Of a DNA stretch of 64,000 nucleotides, positions 57,513-64,000 are shown piece by piece (the stretch's first letter is position 1; the number at the start of each line of letters is the position of its first letter). The notes beneath the pieces are model-generated. The model did no database searches. It saw only the letters and a program-made list of their open reading frames with translations, and was not told the DNA's origin. The translations under genes and the position numbers were made by a program. The stretch comes from Miscanthus floridulus (Eukaryota; Streptophyta; Magnoliopsida; Poales; Poaceae): positions 19,198,502 through 19,262,501 of the forward strand of contig NC_089591.1 in NCBI RefSeq assembly GCF_019320115.1. The letters run 5' to 3'.

Positions 57513-58680
57513 ATGCCTCGTCCTATCACCTGAACTGGTGCTAGTGGCTCGCATGACGATGATGAGTACCCAAATCCTCCACCAATGCCTTCGACTATGG
57601 CAGATGTCATAGCCGCACTCGTCAATGCAAAGGCAGAGAATGCTAGGTTGTTAAAGGAATTGGCGCAGAACCAACAGGCACCATACCCTAATCGTGGCCA
57701 TCGTAATAATGGAAATGATGAGTCAACCTATGTTGATTTTACTAACACACGTCCACCTGTATTTTCTAAGGCAGAAGAGCCTTTAGAAGTTGACGATTGG
57801 CTTAGGACAATAGAGCAAAAGTTTGAGCTGATTCATTGTACCGAGATACAGAAACCAAGGTTTGTGGCACAGCAACTCCGAGGAGTTGCTGGTGCCTGAT
57901 AGGCAAATTTGGTAGCAGTACAGCCCGTTGGTCACCAAATCACCTAGAGGGAGTTTAAGGATGCCTTCAGGGCACACTATATTCCAGATGGTGTGATGAC
58001 CATGAAGTTAGAAGAGTTCTTGGCTCTTAAGCAAGGGGAGCACCCGGTGATGCACTATGTTGGGCGCTTCAATCACCTATCGCAGTATGCTATAGAGTAT
58101 GTGAATACTGATAGGAAGAAGAAGAATCATTTTCTTAGAGGCCTGAACACTAAACTTCAGACCATGATGGCAACTTGTGGTAACGCAACTTATCATGAGA
58201 CAGTCAACATTGCTATAACTTCAGAGGAGAATTACCACCGACACAAGGAGGTGAAGAAAAAGAAAATATCTGCTTTCGGATCATCGAGTGGAAAGCGTCA
58301 AAAGATAGTCTACCATCCTCAGAATCATGGTCGTACGCCATTCCGCCCACAACAAGGCCAAGGCAGGCAGCAAATCTTTATTTGTCCTGCAACTAATACG
58401 CCTTATCCTCATCAAGTACCGCAGCAGCAAAATAATACAAATAATGCAAACTGCAATGCTACTCCCTAGAATCACAATTATCCATGCTATAATTGTGGTA
58501 AACCCGGACACTTTTCTTGAGAATGCCCGTATCCCAGGAAGAACAATCCTGATGCACCTAAAGCCCCTGTTACTCAAGCTCAGAATCAGTACAAGGGCAA
58601 TGCTCAGAATAGTCAGAAGGGTCAGGCTGAGAAGAAAACTGGAAGGGTCTTCTATACTTAGGTGGAATCTATTCCAGAAG
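57513..58680 (+). pseudogene. Gag of Tekay B
   Basis: ATG 57513 opens the frame that runs into pol. The N-terminal part is helical (TMADVIAALVNAKAENARLL). The capsid region has FSKAEEPLEVDDWLRTIEQK (57766-57825), then FRAHYIPDGVMTMKLEEFLA and YAIEYVNTDRKKKNHFLRGL (57967-58145). A zinc knuckle CYNCGKPGHFS-x-EC is at 58485-58526 with a stop inside it (58518-58520). Gln/Asn-rich spacers surround it. Stops also lie near 57531, 57898-57903, 58468 and 58660. Gag packages the element's RNA in particles. There is no stop or frameshift by design between gag and protease, as is usual for chromoviruses. Confidence 0.85.
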
Positions 58681-61600
58681 GAGAACTAGTAATGATGGGT
58701 ATGTTTCCCATTGCTAAGCATCCTGCAATTACCTTATTTGATTCTGGTGCATCCCATACATTCATCAATCGTACATTTGTTGTGAAGCATGGGATAGCTA
58801 TTGGGGAAACAAAAGAACCATATCATATACAGTCGCCTGAGGGATGAATCTATACAAGGGAGGTAGTTCAGCATGTACCTATTGATTTGGGAGGTTATGA
58901 GTTCCCTACCAATATGCTTATATTAAAGGATCAAGATATAGATGTGATCCTTGGTATGAACTGGTTAACTCAACACAGGGCTATCATAGATGTCCTGCGT
59001 AGAACCATAAGGGTAAATGCACCTGACAGCAAAACCCAACTTCTCATCCAACTTCCCTTTCCTAGGAGTACAGTGGAAACAGTCTATGCAACTATTGTTG
59101 AAGAAGCCGAGAAAATTTTAGTGGTATGTGAGTTTACGGATGTCTTTCCCGATGATCTGCCTGGTCTGCCACCAGACCGAGATGTAGAGTTTAGAATTGA
59201 TCTGAAACCAGGAACAGCACTAGTGTCCAGAAGAGCATATAGGATGCCACCGAAAGAACTAGCAGAATTAAAAATGCAACTACAAGAGTTGTTAGACAAG
59301 GGTTTCATTCAACCCAGTTCATCACCTTGGGGATGCCCTGCTATCTTCGTGAAGAAGAAGGACCAAACCTTAAGGTTATGTGTTGACTATCGGCCGTTAA
59401 ATGAAGTCACCATAAAGAACAAATACCCCTTACCCTGAATTGATTTGCTTTTTGATCAACTTGCGAGAGCTAAGGTGTTCTCGAAAATAGACTTGAGATC
59501 AGGCTATCACCAGATTAAGATCAGACAAGAAGATGTGCCGAAGACAGCATTTACTACCCGATATGGTCTATATGAGTATCTAGTCATGTCTTTTGGGCTG
59601 ACCAATGCCCTGGCTCATTTCATGTACCTGATGAACTCAGTTTTCATGCCCGAGTTGGATAAGTTTGTCGTGGTGTTCATTGATGACATTCTTATCTATT
59701 CTAAGAGAAAAGAGGAACATGCGAAACATCTCCGCATTATTCTACAAAGATTAAGAGATCACCAACTATATGCCAAATTCACTTTTGGTTGGAGGAAGTA
59801 CAATTTTTGGGTCATGTGCTATCTGCTGGTGGTATAGCTATTGATCCGAGCAAGGTAGAAGAAGTCCTTAACTGGAAAGCACCTACCACTGTTCAACAAG
59901 TTCGTAGTTTTCTAGGGTTGGTAGGGTATTATCATCGGTTCATCCCTGACTTCTCTAGAATTGCGAAGTCAATTACTGAACTGTTGAAAAATCAAACTAA
60001 GTTTGTATGGTCAACAGAGTGTGAGAAGGCCTTTTAGACATTGAAGAAATTGCTGACAACTGCACCAGTATTATCACAACCTGATATCGAGAGGTCATTT
60101 GATATCTATTGTGATGCATCTAGAATTGGTATTGGCTATGTTCTTATGCAAGAAGGTAGAGTCATAGCATATGCTTCTAGACAACTCAAGAAGTATGAAG
60201 AACATTATCCCACCCATGATCTTGAATTAGCCGCCGTTGTTCATGCACTCAAGATTTGGTGACATTATTTATTAGGCAATATCTGTCATATCTATACGGA
60301 TCACAAAAGTTTGAAATATATCTTCACTCAGTCAGAGTTGAATATGAGGCAAAGAAGATGGTTGGAACTTATCAAAGATTATGACTTAGAAGTGCATTAT
60401 CATCCGGGCAAAGCTAATGTGGTTGCCGATGCCCTGAGACGCAAGAGTCATTGCCATTGTCTAACTATGGAACCTATGCAACGAACATTGTGTCAAGAGA
60501 TGGAGCGTCTGAATTTACAAATCATAGAACAAGGTTCCCTGTCCAATATTGCAGTTGAGTCCACTATCAAAGATCAGATCATTGCTGCTCAGCGGAAAAG
60601 TAAGGGTATAGCCCATATCAAGGATAAAGTCAGATTTGGAAAACCAACATGTTTCAAGCTTGATGAATTAGATGTTGTATGGTTCAAGGATAGATTGGTA
60701 GTCCCCAAAAATCTGGAGCTGCGAAAGCAGATTCTTGATGAAGCTCATTCTACAAGATACTCCATTCATCCGGGTAGCAACAAAATGTATCATGATCTGA
60801 GAAAGAGATATTGGTGGACCAAAATGAAAATAGAAATAGCTCAATATGTAGCCAAGTGTGATATTTGTCAGAGAGTCAAAGTGGTTCACATGAAGACTGC
60901 AGGTCCATTACATTCATTGCCAGTTCCATCTCGGAAGTGGGAAGATATCTGTATGGACTTCATCGTGGGATTGCCTAGGACATCTGCAGGCTATAATTCA
61001 ATATGGGTTATTGTTGATCGCCTAACCAAGATAGCTCATTTCTTACCAGTCAGAGATAAATATTGAGCGGAACAGTATGCAAAGCTTTATCTCGATCAAA
61101 TCTTCAGTCTGCATGGGGCACCCAAGACCATTATCTCTGACAGAGGGTCATTGTTCATATCCAAGTTTTGGAAAAGTCTACATGAGTCTTTGGGGACTAA
61201 ACTTGTCCGTAATTCTGCTTATCATCCACAAACAGATGGACAGACTGAGAGGGTAAATCAAATTCTTGAAGATATGTTAAGAGCATGTGTCCTTTCCTAT
61301 GGTGCTAAATGGGATGAATGCCTTCCCTTAGCTGAATTCTCATATAACAATAGCCATCAAGAGAGCATTAAAATGGCACCATTCGAAGCATTGTATGGCC
61401 GTAGATGTCAGACACCTTTAAATTGGTCAGAAGCTAGAGAACGTTGGTTCTTTGGACCGGATGTGGTCAAGGAAGCTGAAGAGAAAGTTAAACTCATACA
61501 AGCCAATATGAAGGTAGCTCAATCCTGATAGAAAAGCTATGCTGATAAGAGGAGACGACCGCTAGAATTCAAAGTGGGAGATCATGTCTACCTCAAGGTA

Positions 61601-61999
61601 TCACCGATGAAAGGAGTTCATCGTTTTGGGATTCGGGGAAAGTTGGCACCCCATTATGTAGGTCCTTTTCGAATCCAACAACGGTGTGGACCAGTCGCCT
61701 ATCGCGTCAAGTTACCAGATCACATGTCAGCGGTGCATGATATCTTCCATGTATCTCAGTTAAAGAAGTGTCTTCAAGTACCTGACCAAGTGATTGACTT
61801 TGGTAATGTAGAACTAGAACCTGATTTGACTTATGCCGAGTACCCCATTAGAGTCTTAGATCAGAAAGATCGAGTCACTCGAAGACGTACAATCAAGTTC
61901 TACAAAGTACAATGGAATCAACACACTGAAGATGAAGCTACTTAGGAGTCCGAGGATTACTTAGAAGAAAACTTTCCTGACTTCTTCGTTTCTATCTAG
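58681..61999 (+). pseudogene. Pol of Tekay B: protease, RT, RNase H, integrase, chromodomain-like tail
   Basis: Domain order: protease with DSGASHTF (58740); RT with VDYRPLN (59381-59401), [14 protein letters not shown] (59482-59523) and [11 protein letters not shown] (59670-59702); RNase H with [11 protein letters not shown] (60105-60137) and YTDHKSLKY (60294-60320). The integrase has a zinc region with [12 protein letters not shown] (60955), ISDRGSLF (61135) and YHPQTDGQTERVNQ (61219-61260), then GPF (61661). It ends with VTRRRTIKFYKVQWNQHTED and ESEDYLEENFPDFF, a chromodomain-like tail. One frameshift lies between about 59789 and 59837, and nine further stops (58846 to 61942) complete the damage. 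The product would copy and integrate the element; the tail is thought to target marked chromatin in this lineage. Confidence 0.9.
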
Positions 62000-62155
62000 T
62001 TGCAATACCTTGTCTATATTGTAACTTGTCTCGTTTGTCAACAGAATGGAAAACCCCTCACTAGCCTTTTGAATAAAGTTATGATGTGTTAGCTTGACAC
62101 ATTTCCTTTTCCATTACTTAGCCTTAAGTTTTAAATCTCGGGACGAGATTTCTTT
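62000..62155 (+). other. 3' untranslated region of Tekay B
   Basis: Short AT-rich stretch between the polyprotein stop and the purine tract. It has AATAAAGTT near 62072, which may serve as a weak polyadenylation signal. Confidence 0.4.
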
Positions 62156-62168
62156 AAGGGGGAAGGGT
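62156..62168 (+). promoter_or_regulatory. Polypurine tract of Tekay B
   Basis: AAGGGGGAAGGGT directly before the 3' LTR. Confidence 0.85.
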
Positions 62169-64000
62169 TGTAACACCTCTGGTGTTTTGACCTAGCACTA
62201 AAACTTGACATGCCATCATATGCATTGCAAAGCATTCATAAAGTAGAAAATTTTGAATGCATTCACTAAATAAGCGTTATTTCATAATATTCTTATTTTA
62301 TGTGATGTGATTCAAAACCCTAAATAAAGATCATGACCACAAGGGTCAAATTTTATGTGATCATGTGAGGCCATGTGTCATTTGACTCAAATAACCCTAA
62401 TGGGCCATGTTACTGGTCAAAAATCAAAGTTAAAGTAAAAGGAAAACAAATCAAATTTGAATTCAAATTCAAATCATAAAGTCCTTTTTGCCCCTTTTGT
62501 CTAATTCAAAATCCATTTGGAATTTGGGGTTGTGACAAAAAGCAAAGTTGAAGCATATTTTATAAGGATCAACTTTGGTATTCAAAGTTTTTCAAGTGTA
62601 CATATAAAATTTGGAGTAATTTTGAAATGGTTCAAATGCTCAAATGCACCCCAAATTCAAATTTTAAAATGGATGCAGAATATGAAAATATTCCTTGAAG
62701 CAAAGTTGTAGAGTTTGAAAAGTTGAGAAACTTTCATTTTTGGAGATTTTCAACTTCTTTAGAAAATTTGTGAGTAATTTGAAAAATGAATTCAGTGGCA
62801 AATCTGTAAATACTTCAAATAAATCAAGTTGGCAACAGGGCGCCACCGCCCCACCGCCGGCGTCCTTTCTTCGGCCTTCCAGGCGCGCCTGCGGCTACCC
62901 TGGGCTTTGCGCTGGCGCAGGGAGCACGCTGCGTGTCGATTCCGCGTGCTCCTGGCCGAGCTATAAGACCTAGACGTCGTCGTTGGCTTTTCTTTCCTTC
63001 CCTTTGTTTTCTCGACGCCGCCGACTCAACTCCGGCGAGCTTCTCTCATCTCCTCAGCGCAAGTTAGCCCCAGAAAAGCTGTGTTCCAGTTCTGCCTGCT
63101 CCTTGTGCATCTAACCGAGCTGTTGCTACCGCTTGATTTCACCGAGAGCTCGCTGTCCACGTTCATCTTCCTCGTGGCCGGCAACCTCAACGGAAACTCC
63201 GATTCACCGTGGCCTGCATCATCCGGTGAGCCGTTGCCCTTGCTAATTGACTCTACGGCTTTGTCTCGATGCTGTAGTGCTTATTCCACTCTTGCTTGCT
63301 CGTTTTGCCCACTACAGTCGCTAGAATACCGTCGTCGACGAGGTCCGCTCCGCCGTGATCCCGGTCACCGTCGAAACACGTCACCATAGCTTCTACGGTC
63401 TCGCTTGTTGCTCCAACACATTCGGGGTGAGCCACTGATGCTTCCTGAACTCTCTATTTCACTGTTATCGGCCTTGTTTCGCCGGCGTAATGCTATCGTG
63501 CCACCGCGTCCGCCATGGCCGGTGTCAGCCTTGTTCCATGTTGTAATCCACCTCCAAAGTACCATAGATCGATGCGCCTAGCTCTTGTGAACATGTTGGT
63601 ACTTTGGCCGTCACTGATGGGCTCACTGTCAGCGAGTTAGCGCCGGTCAGCGCCATCGATACCATGGTCAATGCCAGAGGTTAGGGATGACATGTGGGGG
63701 CCAGCTGTCAGTGAGAGAGAGAGAGAGAATAGTGTATTTTGATATTTTCTGATTTTGAATAGTGCTGAATCTTTGGAAATTTGTAGAAAAATAATCATAG
63801 CTCCAAAAATTCTAAAAATTTGTGTGTAGCTTCTGTACATGTTCTAGTATGGTTTAAAAATATAAAACTTGAAATTTGAATAAACTTTTAATGTTCAAAT
63901 ATTCAGTCCATTAATTGATAAATGCAATTTCCATGATTTTTGTAGGCCACTGTATAATTCCAAAAATTATGAAATTTGTTTTGGTACACTAATTTGTCAT
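62169..64000 (+). repeat. 3' LTR of Tekay B, truncated at the window end
   Basis: Begins TGTAACACCTCTGGTGTTTT and follows 52776-54605 closely. Differences from the 5' LTR in the GC-rich part are mostly C/T and G/A, with the 3' copy generally keeping the CG dinucleotides. TATAAGACC is at 62962. No gene is accepted in it. Confidence 0.85.

Larger units (their letters stand above)
52776..64000 (+). mobile_element. Tekay-type chromovirus B, nearly full length, 3' LTR cut by the window end
   Basis: 5' LTR 52776-56430, Met-tRNA PBS, leader ORF, one gag-pol frame with a chromodomain-like tail, a PPT, and the first 1.83 kb of the 3' LTR from 62169. It has fourteen gag-pol stops and one frameshift and is therefore not autonomous. 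The LTRs are still very similar, so it is younger than the Athila elements. It interrupts the Ulp1-like relic. The left flank is GGTTC; the right flank is outside the window. Confidence 0.9.

Noticed and set aside
1..64000. CRISPR arrays, bacterial operons, tRNA or rRNA genes
   Set aside because: No regularly spaced identical short repeats, no Shine-Dalgarno-led gene strings and no tRNA cloverleaf were seen. The tRNA-like matches are all retrotransposon primer-binding sites.

Overview
The window looks like heterochromatic or intergenic DNA of a grass nuclear genome. This is an inference: the LTR retrotransposons are of the Tekay (chromovirus), Athila and Tat types nested in one another, as is typical of large Poaceae genomes, and there is a CACTA-type transposase relic. 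I see no intact host gene, no tRNA or rRNA, and nothing bacterial. Almost all coding signal belongs to decayed mobile elements.

Layout. 1-6672: 3' part of a plus-strand Tat-type Ty3 element (end of integrase, a long antisense ORF, and a 3' region containing the LTR duplicated in tandem). 6780-7962 and 16142-16250: a broken plant-transposon-type ORF ending in ~86-bp coding repeats, split by an 8.17-kb minus-strand Athila-like element (7963-16136) that has LTRs, a tRNA-Asp-type PBS, a PPT and a perfect 5-bp target duplication. 16788-18480: an intronless pseudogene resembling the spliceosome-disassembly factor STIP/TFIP11. 18528-20694: a Ty3 element reduced to two LTRs and the end of its polyprotein. 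20845-48929: a second minus-strand Athila-like element (LTRs 20845-22432 and 47350-48929) whose middle has been replaced by other elements. These are a third Athila-type LTR (25751-27215, plus strand), a Tekay element with 4.9-kb LTRs (27480-36643), and a minus-strand Tat element with its own antisense ORF (36644-42683). There is also a 2.04-kb tandem duplication across a Tat/Tekay junction (41381-45467). 48930-52775: a CACTA-type relic (Transposase_24-like and Ulp1-like regions). 52776-64000: a nearly full-length Tekay element with 3.66-kb LTRs; the second LTR runs off the window.

How the parts work together. Each LTR element carries signals for its own copying: LTR promoter, primer-binding site, gag, protease, reverse transcriptase, RNase H, integrase and polypurine tract. 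All copies here are broken by stops, frameshifts, deletions or insertions. The best preserved is the Tekay element at 52776-64000. In front of gag it has a separate leader ORF whose first residues closely copy the histone H3 tail, and its integrase ends in a chromodomain-like tail.

Most notable observations: the H3-tail-like leader ORF (56816-57352); primer-binding-site copies buried inside Athila LTRs; exon-like open segments inside Tekay LTRs; spliced antisense ORFs in both Tat elements; a possible internal promoter ahead of an env-position ORF; and the STIP-like pseudogene.
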